64,000 nt of DNA from Verrucomicrobiaceae bacterium (GCA_027488755.1 JAIYAZ010000135.1:54028-118027); one strand, 5' to 3'; counted from the first letter of the stretch, positions 37,726 through 47,914 are shown. Notes: generated by a model not told the origin, from the letters alone. A program made the numbers and translations.

Positions 37726-38748
37726 TTACGCGGCGGGCTGACGTCCAGCCGCGGCGAGGAACGGGCGGATCGTTTCGACGAGGCGGCGGAAGCCTTCGAA
37801 GGTCACCTGCTGCTGGCCGTCGCTCCAGGCCTCGGCGGGATTCGGATGCACCTCGATGAGGAGTCCGTCGGCCCCCATGGCCACGGCGCCGGCGCAGAGG
37901 GCGATGACGAGGTCGGCCCGGCCGCAGCCCTGGCTCGGGTCGACGATGACGGGAAGGTGGGACTCGCGTTTGGCGATGGCGACCGCGCCGAGGTCGAGCG
38001 TGTTGCGCGTGTAGGTCTCGAAGGTGCGGATGCCACGCTCGCAGAGCATGACGTTCGGGTTGCCGTGGGCGAGCAGGTATTCCGAGGCGAGCAGCCATTC
38101 CTCGATGCGCTCGCTGAGCCCGCGCTTGAGCAGCACAGGCTTGCCGCTGCGGGCGCATTCGATGAGGAGCTGGAAGTTCTGCGCGTTGCGCGCGCCGATC
38201 TGGAGGATGTCGGCGGTCTCGGCGACGTGCTCGACGTCGCGTTCGCTGAGCACCTCGGTGATGATGCGCAGGCCGGTGCGGTCGCGGGCTTCGCGGAGGA
38301 GGCGCAGCCCCTCCTTGCCGAGGCCCTGGAATTCGTAGGGCGACGTGCGGGGCTTGTAGGCACCGCCGCGCAGGATGGTCGCGCCGGCGGCTTTCACCGC
38401 GTCGGCCGTGGCGAAGAGCTGTTCCGCGCTTTCGACGGAGCAGGGGCCGGCCATGAGGGTGAAGCCGGGGCCGCCCACGGGGACGCCGGCGACGTCGATC
38501 ACGGTGTCCTCCGGGTGAGATTCCCGGCTCGCGAGCTTGTAGCGTTTCTGCACGCGGATGACGCGCTCGACCTGCGGGAGGACGTTCAGGGACTCGAGCG
38601 TGTGCTGGGTGCGTTCGTCCCCGATGGCGGCGACGACGGTCTGCGCGACGCCGATGATGGGCGAGGGCTCGTAGCCGAGGGTGCGGATTTCGGTGATGAC
38701 TTCGTCGATTTGTTCACGCGAAGCGCCTGGGCGGAGAACGATAATCAT
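37726..38748 (-). CDS. aroF: 3-deoxy-7-phosphoheptulonate synthase (AroF/AroA type I-beta)
   Basis: MIIVLRPGASREQIDEV ferredoxin-like N-term; MAGPCSVESAEQLF, RGGAYKPRTSPYEFQGLG, DPSQGCGRADLV. Confidence 0.95.
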   Translation of the reverse strand: MIIVLRPGASREQIDEVITEIRTLGYEPSPIIGVAQTVVAAIGDERTQHTLESLNVLPQVERVIRVQKRYKLASRESHPEDTVIDVAGVPVGGPGFTLMAGPCSVESAEQLFATADAVKAAGATILRGGAYKPRTSPYEFQGLGKEGLRLLREARDRTGLRIITEVLSERDVEHVAETADILQIGARNAQNFQLLIECARSGKPVLLKRGLSERIEEWLLASEYLLAHGNPNVMLCERGIRTFETYTRNTLDLGAVAIAKRESHLPVIVDPSQGCGRADLVIALCAGAVAMGADGLLIEVHPNPAEAWSDGQQQVTFEGFRRLVETIRPFLAAAGRQPAA

Positions 38749-38808
38749 GGTGGGGTCGGTCCGAGGATTGCTTTATCCTACCGTCAATCCCACTGAACCA
38801 CCACCCCC

Positions 38809-39870
38809 ATGAAAGACAAGGACACCGACCCCCGCATCAAGGAACTCGCCGCCGAGGTGGCGACCGGCCGGTCGGCGGATCTCGTGGCGGAGCTGATCGA
38901 GACGGCGCTGCGGCTTGGGGGCGATCGCGCGAGCGTCGCGGACCTCAAGCTATTCAGCCGCGCGATGCGCGAGATGCGTTATGCGTCGAACGTGTTTTCG
39001 CGCTATCAGGCGCGGCGCAAAGTGGCGGTGTTCGGTTCGGCCCGCACGCGCTCGGAGGCGGATGAATTCATCATGGCGCGGGAGTTTGCGCGGCGGATCG
39101 TGCAGGAGGGATTCATGGTCATCACCGGGGGCGGCGACGGCATCATGGGCGCGGCCCAGCAGGGCGCGGGGGCGGAGCATAGCTTCGGCCTGAACATCCG
39201 GCTGCCGTTCGAGCAGAGCGCGAACGAGACGATCCAGGGCGATCCGAAGCTCATCAACTTCAATTATTTCTTCACGCGGAAGCTGAACTTCATGAAGGAG
39301 ACGCATGCCTTCGTGCTCTGCCCAGGCGGCATCGGCACGCAGGATGAGGGCTTCGAGGCGCTCACGCTGATGCAGACGGGCAAGACGCAGATCGTGCCGG
39401 TGATCCTGCTCGACAAGCCGAACGGGCATTACTGGGAGACGTGGCGCCGCTTCATCGTGAACGACCTGCTGGAGGCGGGGCTGGTCTCGGAGACGGACTT
39501 CAACCTCTTTCGTATCGTGCAGGACGTGGAGGAGGCCGTGGCGGAGATCCAGCGGTTTTATCACGTGTTCCATTCCTACCGCTGGGTGCGGGAGCGGATG
39601 GTGATCCGGCTGAACCGGCGGCTGACGCCGGCGGCGGTGGCGGCGTTGAACGAGCGGTTTGCCGCTCTGCTGGTGACCGGGAGCATCGAGCAAACGGGCG
39701 CGCTGCCGGAGGAGCGCGACGAGGTGCGGCTGGCGGCGCTGCCGCGGCTCGTGCTCACGCCGCAGAAGCGGGATTTTGGCATGATTCGCGGCCTGCTGGA
39801 CGGGATCAACGACGCGGAGACGGACGGCGAGGACTGCCCTGGGTGCGATCGTCCGGAGCCGGCGGCATAG
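38809..39870 (+). CDS. LOG-family Rossmann nucleotide-binding protein
   Basis: KVAVFGSARTRSEADE, ITGGGDGIMGAAQQGA, CPGGIGTQDEGFEALTLMQTGK. Confidence 0.88.
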   Translation: MKDKDTDPRIKELAAEVATGRSADLVAELIETALRLGGDRASVADLKLFSRAMREMRYASNVFSRYQARRKVAVFGSARTRSEADEFIMAREFARRIVQEGFMVITGGGDGIMGAAQQGAGAEHSFGLNIRLPFEQSANETIQGDPKLINFNYFFTRKLNFMKETHAFVLCPGGIGTQDEGFEALTLMQTGKTQIVPVILLDKPNGHYWETWRRFIVNDLLEAGLVSETDFNLFRIVQDVEEAVAEIQRFYHVFHSYRWVRERMVIRLNRRLTPAAVAALNERFAALLVTGSIEQTGALPEERDEVRLAALPRLVLTPQKRDFGMIRGLLDGINDAETDGEDCPGCDRPEPAA

Positions 39871-39891
39871 GGCGGGAGGGCGCGCGGAGCT

Positions 39892-40545
39892 TCAGGCGCG
39901 GGCGCGGGTTTCCTCGAGCGGCGTGGGAGTCGGGTGGATGCGCACGGGAATGCGGCCCTTCCAGAAAAGCTCCATCACGCGGAGCTCGGGCGTGAGGATC
40001 ATGGCCAGGCCGAAAAAGGGGTTGCGGTTGATGGCGCGGTGCATGCCGTGGTAGGTGCGCTCGGGGGCGCCGGCCACCCATTTCGGTTCGGCGTTGAGCA
40101 CGCCGGAGTCATCGACCCAGAAGGCCCATTTGTGCGTGGTGGTTCCGACGCTTTGCTCGAAGAGGGCGTTGGGGGTTTCGAGGTAGCCGGCGCGACCGAC
40201 GCGCTGAATCTCCGCGAGGAAAGCCTCGAGATTTTCGATGTGCTCCATGATGTGGGAGCAGAAAACGAAGTCGAAGGACTGGTCGGCAAAGGGCAGGGCG
40301 CAGGCGTCGCCCTCGATGAGAGGGCGGCCGTCGCGCTTGAGCGGGCCGCATCGTTCGGTGTCATCGAAGAGGAAGCGTTCGCAGAGGACGTTGGAGCGGA
40401 ACCATGGGTTGTGGCCGGGGCCGATCTCGAGCACGCTGGCTTTGCGGGGGAGGCGGGCGCGGAGGAAGATGCGGAAGTTCCGAGTTTTGTAATGGAGCGC
40501 GACCCAGGGCCAGGCGAGGGCGTTGAGGATCGTCGAGAGACGCAT
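39892..40545 (-). CDS. Class I SAM-dependent methyltransferase
   Basis: VLEIGPGHNPW, LPFADQSFDFVFCSHIMEHIENLEAFLAEIQRV. Confidence 0.88.
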   Translation of the reverse strand: MRLSTILNALAWPWVALHYKTRNFRIFLRARLPRKASVLEIGPGHNPWFRSNVLCERFLFDDTERCGPLKRDGRPLIEGDACALPFADQSFDFVFCSHIMEHIENLEAFLAEIQRVGRAGYLETPNALFEQSVGTTTHKWAFWVDDSGVLNAEPKWVAGAPERTYHGMHRAINRNPFFGLAMILTPELRVMELFWKGRIPVRIHPTPTPLEETRARA

Positions 40546-40583
40546 GGGCCGGGGTGGGGGCGGAGTCGGGGCGGGCCGAGTGG

Positions 40584-41291
40584 CTAGCCGCCCCAGCGGC
40601 CGTTGACGAGGACTTCGCCGGTGGTGGAGATGTGGGAGTAGTCGGTCTTGCCGATGGCGCCGATCATGCGCTTGCCGGTCGCGGCCTTGAACGCCTTGCT
40701 CATGCTTTCGCCGGTGTGGCAGCCCCAGCTTTTAATGTAGGCGTCCTTGGCGAAGATGCCGCGGTGGATGCCCTTGAGGTCATCCTGGTGGAGCCAGGCC
40801 TTCGAGCCGCTGTCGATCTCGTTGCTGTAGTCGAACATGAAGCAGCGGCTGTTTGAGTGACCGAAGAATTCGAAGCCGGAGATTTTGACCTGGTTGCGGG
40901 GCAGGCCGCCGTTGAGGTAGGCGATGACGTCCGAGCCCTGGTCGAACCAGACGAGGTTCACGCCGTATTTGTCGCGGACGGACTGGATGTTGGCGATGAC
41001 GTCGGTGTTGTCGTGGCCGCGCATCTGGGCGGCGCGGCGGGCGTAGGCGGGGCGGTAGACGAGCCAGGTGATGCGTTTGCCGGGGCCGAGTTCCTTGCGG
41101 ATTTCCTGGATGCGGAAGCGGGCGCTGCGGATGAAGTTGCCCCACCAGCGGTCATGCGGCTCGGCCTTGAATTTCTCCCACTCCATCAACGAGGGGCCCC
41201 CGCTGACGATGACGTATTCGCGATCCGTCTCGGCGCGGAGGCCGCAGATGGAAACAAACAGAAGCAGGGCGAGGAAAACGGCACGGTTCAC
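40584..41291 (-). CDS. Secreted protein, possible clan CD cysteine peptidase-like fold
   Basis: Signal peptide; FEFFGHSNSRCFMFDY and YIKSWGCHTGESMSKAF (His/Cys arrangement); GTG start. Confidence 0.5.
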   Translation of the reverse strand: MNRAVFLALLLFVSICGLRAETDREYVIVSGGPSLMEWEKFKAEPHDRWWGNFIRSARFRIQEIRKELGPGKRITWLVYRPAYARRAAQMRGHDNTDVIANIQSVRDKYGVNLVWFDQGSDVIAYLNGGLPRNQVKISGFEFFGHSNSRCFMFDYSNEIDSGSKAWLHQDDLKGIHRGIFAKDAYIKSWGCHTGESMSKAFKAATGKRMIGAIGKTDYSHISTTGEVLVNGRWGG

Positions 41292-41303
41292 GGGCGCGAA
41301 GGT

Positions 41304-41338
41304 AAATCCAAAATTGAAAATCCAAAATCTAAAATCCA
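41304..41338. repeat. Heptamer repeat (AAATCCA)x5, overlapping the glpQ stop codon
   Basis: AAATCCA AAATTGA AAATCCA AAATCTA AAATCCA = 35 bp exactly. Confidence 0.92.
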
Positions 41339-41982
41339 CCGAGCCAGCGGCGGGCGGCGGCGGGGTGGTCGGTGGTGATGCCGTCGAGGCCGAGGGCGGC
41401 GGCGCGGCGGACGGCGCGGGTGGCGTTGAGCGTGTAGGCGAGGACGGTGAGGCCGGCGGCGCGGAGGGGGGCGAGCAGGGCGGGGGTAACGGCGGGGGTG
41501 AAGTGGAGGTCGACGCCGTCCACGCCGAGTTCCTGCACCTCCCGCACGAGCCAGTCGGGGGAGGGCAGTCGGGCGTAGTCGGCAAAGAGTAAGAGGGCGC
41601 GGCAGCCGGGCAGGGCGCGTTTCGCGGTGGCGAGGGTGAAGGGGTCGAAGGCGATGAGGGTGACGCGTTCCGGCGGGAAGGCGCCGAGGTCGGGCACGAG
41701 CAGTTCCTTGAGCTCGAGGACGGCGGTTTTCCCGGGCGGGATGGTGGCGAGAATGGCGGGGAGCAGGGGGATGTGGGCGGGGAGTTGCGCGTGGGTCGCT
41801 CCGGGGGGCAGGGGGTCGTGGTGGGCGACGATCACGCCGTCGGCGGTGAGGCGCAGGTCGGTCTCGATTGCGTCCGCGCCCTGCTCCCAGGCGAGCGCGA
41901 AGGCGGCGAGGGTGTTTTCGGGTGCGTCCGCCGAGGCGCCGCGGTGGGCGATGATGAGCGGAGGTTTCTTAGGAGGGCGCAT
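41329..41982 (-). CDS. Glycerophosphodiester phosphodiesterase
   Basis: [47 protein letters not shown]. Confidence 0.95.
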   Translation of the reverse strand: MRPPKKPPLIIAHRGASADAPENTLAAFALAWEQGADAIETDLRLTADGVIVAHHDPLPPGATHAQLPAHIPLLPAILATIPPGKTAVLELKELLVPDLGAFPPERVTLIAFDPFTLATAKRALPGCRALLLFADYARLPSPDWLVREVQELGVDGVDLHFTPAVTPALLAPLRAAGLTVLAYTLNATRAVRRAAALGLDGITTDHPAAARRWLGGF

Positions 41983-42084
41983 GGCGGGGGGATGACGATG
42001 CGTCGTTTATGTTGCAATCACAGCAATGAAATGCATTGCCGGGGGCGAGGGGCGGTTGCAAGTTTGGAGGAAGAGGGACCGGCG

Positions 42085-42822
42085 ATGAACGTTTTTCGAT
42101 GGATGCTGCTTGTTTGGTCGGTGGGAATGTTTCCGGTCTTCGGAGCTCCGGTCGTTGAGTATGGTAATCTAGGGGTCGGCTACAGCATCGTGCTGGCTTC
42201 GACAACGGGTGGGGGAACCGCCAATCACATTCATGATAGCGGCGCGAACAATGGCGTCTTCATCAGCGGCAACCAGCACATCGTGGAAGGCAAAGCGATC
42301 ACCAACGGGGTGGCATCTGGTGCCGCGGCGATCACCTTCGATTCGGGCGTCACCGCCCAAGGCTTCCAGGTTTCCATCGTGGGCAACGCGACAAATTCCG
42401 GGGGAGACGGCGGGTGGGAGTCGCTGTATTCGGCCATCGGTAGCATCCGCATTACGATTGATGCACCTTATACAATGAGTTGGACGATCCAGTCTGACTA
42501 TTCGCTGTTCGGGGTGGTCACCCCGGTAGCGCCAGCATTCATCTTGAGTTCTCCCTTTTGGCAACCTTTCGCGGACAACGGGACTCTGGTGCTAAATCCA
42601 GCAACGAGTTCCGAATACAACATTTTCTTCAATATCGGTTATCCGGGTTCAAGGGGCGTGCAGGGCGTCTCCTCCGCAAGCGGCGTCAATCCCGCGTATT
42701 TTTCCAGCACTCTGAACGTGACCTTCACGCCCGTGTCCGAGCCTAGCACGCTGGCGTTGGCGGTCGGGGCGATGTTGCTGGCCGGGATGGCGTTTCGCGG
42801 GCGACGCTCCGGCGTGATCTGA
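42085..42822 (+). CDS. PEP-CTERM sorting domain protein
   Basis: Signal peptide; C-terminal SEPSTLALAVGAMLLAGMAFRGRRS. Confidence 0.88.
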   Translation: MNVFRWMLLVWSVGMFPVFGAPVVEYGNLGVGYSIVLASTTGGGTANHIHDSGANNGVFISGNQHIVEGKAITNGVASGAAAITFDSGVTAQGFQVSIVGNATNSGGDGGWESLYSAIGSIRITIDAPYTMSWTIQSDYSLFGVVTPVAPAFILSSPFWQPFADNGTLVLNPATSSEYNIFFNIGYPGSRGVQGVSSASGVNPAYFSSTLNVTFTPVSEPSTLALAVGAMLLAGMAFRGRRSGVI

Positions 42823-42848
42823 TCCTTCCCGCCGGCTGCGGGCGGGCG

Positions 42849-44246
42849 TTACGCGAAGCTGAAGAGGCGGCGTTGTTTGATGAGGGCGGCGACTTCCTCG
42901 GGGACCATGCTTTCCCAGGCGGGGTCCTTTTCCTGGATCTTCGTGAGCACCTGGGCGGAGGTGATGCCGAGGTATTCCGGGTGGTAGTTTTTCATCGGGC
43001 GGATGAACTGGTTTTCGAGCAGGTGCTGGTAGAGGTGGCGGAGGTTGGGGGCGACCTGGAGGGTGTCGGCGGTGGTGAGGGTGCCGTCGGGCGCGAGGAA
43101 GGGGTAGACGTAGAGTTTGACGCCGGTTTTAAAGAGGCGGCCGAGGCCTTCGAGGATGCCGCCTTCGAGGCCCTGGTAGTATTTTTCCTCGAAGATTTCC
43201 TGGAGGCTGGGGAGGCCCATCGGCAAGCCGATCATGCGGTCGGTGTAGCGGGAGAGGTAGTTGATGAGGCGGTAGTATTCGCCGTAGTTCGAGATGAGGA
43301 CGGTGCGGCCGAGGGCGCCGAGCATGTCCACGCGGTCGAGGAAGTCGAGGAGGTCGAGTTCGCCGCTGCGGAGGAGGTTTTGCATGGTGATCTCCATGAG
43401 CACTTCGGGCGGGGTGTCGCCGAGATTGTCCTCGGCGAGGAACATGGCCTTGGCGCAGTCGAGCATGTCGTTCGTGACGAGGGTGACGGGGCGGAAGCTG
43501 CCGCGTTCGATGAGGAGGGGCTTTTTGTAGAAGGCGTCGGCGGCATTAATGACGTCGCCGTCAGCGCGGAAGAGGGCGGCCTTGGTGAGGCCCTGGCTGA
43601 CGAGCTGGAGGGCCATGATGCGGTTGTCGACCTTTTCAAAGCTGGGGCCGGAGAAGCGGATCATGTCCACCTCGATGCGTTCGGGGGTGAGGTCGTCGAG
43701 GAGTGAGGTGATGAGGGCGTCGGGGCGGTTCGTGAGGTAGAACGCGCCGTAGATGAGGTTCACGCCGAAGATGCCGAGGGCCTCCTGCTGGGCGAGGTTG
43801 CTGGCATCGAGCATGCGGACGTGGACGATGATCTCGTTGATGGGGCCGCGGGGCTGGAGCTGAAAGCGGATGCCCATCCAGCCGTGGGATTCGTCGTGGC
43901 GGCGGAAGCTGCGGGCGGCGACGGTGTCGGCGAAGGCGAAGAACCGGCGCTGGTCCCCGAATTTGGCGTCGAGCCGTTCGACGACGAGCTGGAACTCGTG
44001 CTCGAGCATGGTGTCGAGCCGGCCGCGGCTGACGTAGCGGCCCGAGGCGCCGTAGATGGCGTCGCTGAAGGTCATGTCGTAGGCCGAGATCGTCTTGGCC
44101 ACGGTGCCGGAGGCGCCGCCGACGTGGAAGAAGCGGCGGGCGACCTCCTGGCCGGCCCCGATTTCCGCGAACGTGCCGTAGATGCGGCCGTCCATGTTGA
44201 TTTGAAAAGCCTTCTTGTTGACCTGGAGATCGAGTGTGCCGTCCAT
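42849..44246 (-). CDS. Conserved hypothetical protein (465 aa)
   Basis: Long intact ORF MDGTLDLQVNKKAFQINMDGRIYG...; no family confidently recognised. Confidence 0.7.
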   Translation of the reverse strand: MDGTLDLQVNKKAFQINMDGRIYGTFAEIGAGQEVARRFFHVGGASGTVAKTISAYDMTFSDAIYGASGRYVSRGRLDTMLEHEFQLVVERLDAKFGDQRRFFAFADTVAARSFRRHDESHGWMGIRFQLQPRGPINEIIVHVRMLDASNLAQQEALGIFGVNLIYGAFYLTNRPDALITSLLDDLTPERIEVDMIRFSGPSFEKVDNRIMALQLVSQGLTKAALFRADGDVINAADAFYKKPLLIERGSFRPVTLVTNDMLDCAKAMFLAEDNLGDTPPEVLMEITMQNLLRSGELDLLDFLDRVDMLGALGRTVLISNYGEYYRLINYLSRYTDRMIGLPMGLPSLQEIFEEKYYQGLEGGILEGLGRLFKTGVKLYVYPFLAPDGTLTTADTLQVAPNLRHLYQHLLENQFIRPMKNYHPEYLGITSAQVLTKIQEKDPAWESMVPEEVAALIKQRRLFSFA

Positions 44247-44340
44247 CGCGTCTACCGAACTAAACGGGATTGGCGGGATTTCGAGGATTAAGCGGAAAAG
44301 AAATGCGCGGGTGGCGGGGCGGGAGCCGGCCGCCTGACCG

Positions 44341-46095
44341 CTAACGTCCCGGGCGCATGATGATCACGTTGCGGGTGCTGACGCGGCCTTCGGCGTTACG
44401 GGCCTTGATGCTGAGCACGCTTGGGCGGGTGGGCATGGGACGGATCGCGAGCCGGTAGGGATTGCGTCCCGTGATGGTGACGGAGGCTTTTCCGCAGGTA
44501 GCGCTGAATTCCACGATGGGAATGCTTGAGACGACACGGACCTCCATGGTGAGGCGGTTTCCGGGGGCGGGACGAATGAAGTTGCTAGGCACAACGATGC
44601 GGGGGGGCTCCGGCGGGACCGTGGGACTGGGCTGGGGCGACGGGGTTGGTGTTGCGGTGGAGGTGGGGGCCCAGGTGTCGGGATCAATCACCGACACCTT
44701 GAAGCTTTCGATGGCAACAAGCGGCTCGGGCTGCGCCTGGGCGTTCCCGAGCGTGCCGCATGAGAGCCGGACGGAGCTCAGGTCTTCGGCGAAGAGCGGA
44801 CCTTGATGGACGGGCTCTCCATCGATGAGCACCCGCCACATATCCGTGACGAGGTTGAGGATAATCTCGACCTGATAGATGGTCTCGTCCTCGAAGTGAC
44901 CTACTTGGCCAGCGGGCGAGCGGGGATGGTAGATGGTGAAAGAGCTACTGGCACCCTCCATGATGAGGTTACGGACTTCCGGCGAGTCCACAATGAGGGC
45001 GAAGTTGATTGGGGTGTTCTGCAGGTTTTTGGTGGCCACCCGGTAGAGCAGGGAGTAGGCGGCGTATTGCCCGGAGAGATTGATTTGCACCTGGTCGTAG
45101 GTTCCGCTGCGTCCCCGGAAGACCAAGGCGCTGGGAAAGAGGCCAAGGGCGTCCTTTTGGATGCGTGGCGACCCGAATACAATGCTGGAAAACGCGTCGT
45201 CCGTCCCGGTTGGCGGCGTTTGGCCGTTGCGCTTGGGGTCGAAGGTGATGTTCTTGAGGACGAAACTGCTCTGAGCAGAGGTTGTTATCGGAAGCTCGGA
45301 GGAGGGCAAAGACAGGCCGACCTCGTTGCGGGCCGAAACGCGGTAAACATACGTGGTTTTTGGAGTCAGCAGCTTATCCGTGTATCTCGTCTCGCTTGCG
45401 CTGATTTCTGCGACGGTGGACCACGTCGAGGCGTCGAAGAGGCGACGCTCGATTAAATAGGTGGTGGCCTTGGTTCCATACCACGAGAGGGTGATCTGCC
45501 TCGCCGATCGCACGGGAGATCGGTTTATGCGCGGAACTGGTGGAACGGAAGGAGTCAGAGCCGCACCGAGGCTGTAAGCGAGGTTATCGAGAGCGACGAG
45601 GCCGGAGGTGACGGTGAGTTGAACGAGATCGGCGAACTCGGGGCCGAAATAGAATGTCTGAAAATCCTGGCCGGCGCCGGAGCCATCCATCTTGCCGTCT
45701 GTCACGAACGTTTGGGTGATGGTGCGGCCATCCGACGTGCGCCCTTCCACGATGCATGTCTGGGGGGAGGCAAAAGCCGTGCTGTATTCCGCGAGATCAA
45801 TCGATGTTACCGAGAAAAGATTTGTTTCGTGTGAAACTTCCACCGGACCGGTGAAGCCGGGAATGTTGAGGTAGAGGGAGCCGTTTTCCGGGAAAAAGCC
45901 TCCCAGAGATTCGGTGATGTAGAAATCGCCATCCCTCCCTCGCACCAGAAATTGATTTTCTGAATAGGCACGCTTGGTGGCGGCAGCTTCGTGATCGAAG
46001 CTCAGCGTCGAGGCTGAGGTCAACGAGGGAGCGAGGAGCCAGAGGAAAAGGCTTGCCATGACCGACTGCCGCGGAGCCAAGAAACGCTCAAACAT
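44341..46095 (-). CDS. Secreted protein with fibronectin type III domain
   Basis: Signal peptide; ITLSWYGTKATTYLIERRLFDASTWSTVAEISASETRYTDKLLTPKTTYVYRVSARNEVGLS; TPTPSPQPSPTVPPEPP linker. Confidence 0.8.
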   Translation of the reverse strand: MFERFLAPRQSVMASLFLWLLAPSLTSASTLSFDHEAAATKRAYSENQFLVRGRDGDFYITESLGGFFPENGSLYLNIPGFTGPVEVSHETNLFSVTSIDLAEYSTAFASPQTCIVEGRTSDGRTITQTFVTDGKMDGSGAGQDFQTFYFGPEFADLVQLTVTSGLVALDNLAYSLGAALTPSVPPVPRINRSPVRSARQITLSWYGTKATTYLIERRLFDASTWSTVAEISASETRYTDKLLTPKTTYVYRVSARNEVGLSLPSSELPITTSAQSSFVLKNITFDPKRNGQTPPTGTDDAFSSIVFGSPRIQKDALGLFPSALVFRGRSGTYDQVQINLSGQYAAYSLLYRVATKNLQNTPINFALIVDSPEVRNLIMEGASSSFTIYHPRSPAGQVGHFEDETIYQVEIILNLVTDMWRVLIDGEPVHQGPLFAEDLSSVRLSCGTLGNAQAQPEPLVAIESFKVSVIDPDTWAPTSTATPTPSPQPSPTVPPEPPRIVVPSNFIRPAPGNRLTMEVRVVSSIPIVEFSATCGKASVTITGRNPYRLAIRPMPTRPSVLSIKARNAEGRVSTRNVIIMRPGR

Positions 46096-46206
46096 TGCAG
46101 TAACAATCGAGACACGCTTACTGTTTGTCGATTCTTTTGTGAACGAAAGCAGGCGGGACGGAAGATTTCGTCGGACCCGATGTTCCGAGGGGATCGTTTC
46201 TGGGGC

Positions 46207-47322
46207 TTATTTCCCGGCGATTTCGACGAGGAGGCGGGAGAGGACGAGTTCCTCGCCGAGTTGGGTGGTGACGAGTTCCCGGTTGGCGCGGGCGCAGGCG
46301 GCGAAGGCCCGCTGGAGCTCGGCGAGCTGGTAGCGGGCGCTGTTGGCGGCGGCGATGCCGAGGGGGTAGGCGTTGAGGGTGCCGTCCTTTTTGCGGGGGA
46401 GGTGCGTGGTGGCGGCGGCGGGCAGGCGGTCGAGGCTGCCCTTGAAAAACTGCGGCTGGGCGGGCGGGCTGAGCCGGTGGGTGACCATCAGATCCTTCAC
46501 GACGAGGAGATTGCGGACGGTCGGCATGATGGCGGCAAGGAGGATGCCGACGCCGGATTCGCCCTGGCGGAGGAGTTGCCGGAGGGTGCGCAGGCAGAGG
46601 GCGAGGTCGCGTTTGGCGAGGGCGTTGCTGAGGTCGAAGATGCCGCCGGCGCGGGTGGCGGGGACCATTTCGCGGATGTTGTCGGCGGTGAGAGGGGCGT
46701 CGGGCGGGAAGGCGAGGGAGAGCTTGGCGAATTCGCTTTCGAGTTGGCGGGTCTCGGCGCCAATGCGGGCGGCGAGGACGGCGGCGGCGTCGGGTTCGAG
46801 GCGGAGGCCGGCTTCGCGGGCGCGGTCGGCGACCCAGTTGATGACGTCGGCCTCGGTGGCACCCCAGCCGAAGTCGGGTTTGTCGTGGAGGTGGACGGCG
46901 CCGAGTTTGCCGAGGGTTTTGTAGGCGGTGCGGCGTTTGTCGGGGTCGATGGCGCTGAGGAGGAAGCGGACGCCGTCGGGCAGGCCGGGCTCGAGGATGG
47001 CGAGAAGTTTGTCCATCGCCGTGGTGACGCTGTCGCTGCGGCCGGTGACGGTGTCGGCGAGGAAGGTCGCGCTTTTGAGCCAAACGAGTTTGGCTCCGCC
47101 GAAGAAGGGGACGGTTAGCAGGGCCTCGATGGTGGCGTGGATGCGGTGGACGGCTTCATCCACGGTGGGAACGGCGCCGTCGATGGTCTCCACGGCGAAG
47201 GGGTCGTCGGAGGGCGCGAGGCGCGCGGCGAGTTCCGTGGCGGCTTTTTTGACGGCGGCTTCGTCCGAGCCGGTGACGAAGTGGATGCCGGTGTCGGCCT
47301 TCGGGGCTTTTTTCGCGGGCAT
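46207..47322 (-). CDS. holA: DNA polymerase III delta subunit
   Basis: GIHFVTGSDEAAVKKAATELAARL...VPFFGGAKLVWLKSATFL...ESEFAKLSLAF; HolA pattern. Confidence 0.85.
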   Translation of the reverse strand: MPAKKAPKADTGIHFVTGSDEAAVKKAATELAARLAPSDDPFAVETIDGAVPTVDEAVHRIHATIEALLTVPFFGGAKLVWLKSATFLADTVTGRSDSVTTAMDKLLAILEPGLPDGVRFLLSAIDPDKRRTAYKTLGKLGAVHLHDKPDFGWGATEADVINWVADRAREAGLRLEPDAAAVLAARIGAETRQLESEFAKLSLAFPPDAPLTADNIREMVPATRAGGIFDLSNALAKRDLALCLRTLRQLLRQGESGVGILLAAIMPTVRNLLVVKDLMVTHRLSPPAQPQFFKGSLDRLPAAATTHLPRKKDGTLNAYPLGIAAANSARYQLAELQRAFAACARANRELVTTQLGEELVLSRLLVEIAGK

Positions 47323-47324
47323 GC

Positions 47325-47870
47325 TTAGACGCGCGGGGTGAGGCGGGTGAGGGCCACGCCGAGGGTGAGGGCGGCGGCGAGGGCGAGGACGGCGAGGGCG
47401 GCGGTGAACGGGGTGAAGCGCTGGAGGTTGCCGATGACGAGGAACCACTCGGCGGCGATGCGGGCGGCGGCGAGCAGGGCGCTGAGGGGCAGGAGGGGCC
47501 AGAGCAGTGGGAGGTCGATGCGCCAGAGGCGGGTCGGGCAGTTGTAACCGAGGAGGGCGGCGGTGTCGCGGTAGGTGGCGACGGTGCGGGCGAGGGCGAG
47601 GCGGAGCGGGAGGTAGGTGAACGGCAGGGCGGCGAGGGTGGTGGCGAGGATCCAGGCGGTGAGGCGTTCGGCGCCGAGGGCGGGGAGGAGGAGGGCGAGG
47701 TTTGCGAGGAGGGAGGCGGGAAGGAAGAGGGGGAGGACGAGGAGGGCGTCGAGGGTGAGCCAGCCGGGACCGGAGCGGGGGGCGCGGAGGGTGGCGAGGC
47801 CGAGACCGATCACGAAGGCAAGGGCGAGGGCCACGAGGGGCGGCGTGAGGAGTTCGGCGGCGGTGGGCAT
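47325..47870 (-). CDS. Orphan ModB-like ABC permease homologue (181 aa)
   Basis: LDALLVLPLFLPASLLANLALLL...ALPFTYLPLRLALARTVATYRDTAALLGYNCPTRLWRIDLPLLWPLL. Confidence 0.6.
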   Translation of the reverse strand: MPTAAELLTPPLVALALAFVIGLGLATLRAPRSGPGWLTLDALLVLPLFLPASLLANLALLLPALGAERLTAWILATTLAALPFTYLPLRLALARTVATYRDTAALLGYNCPTRLWRIDLPLLWPLLPLSALLAAARIAAEWFLVIGNLQRFTPFTAALAVLALAAALTLGVALTRLTPRV

Positions 47871-47914
47871 GGGGCGGGCGGAATGGTGCGGAATCGGGGC
47901 GGCAAAGAACAATC

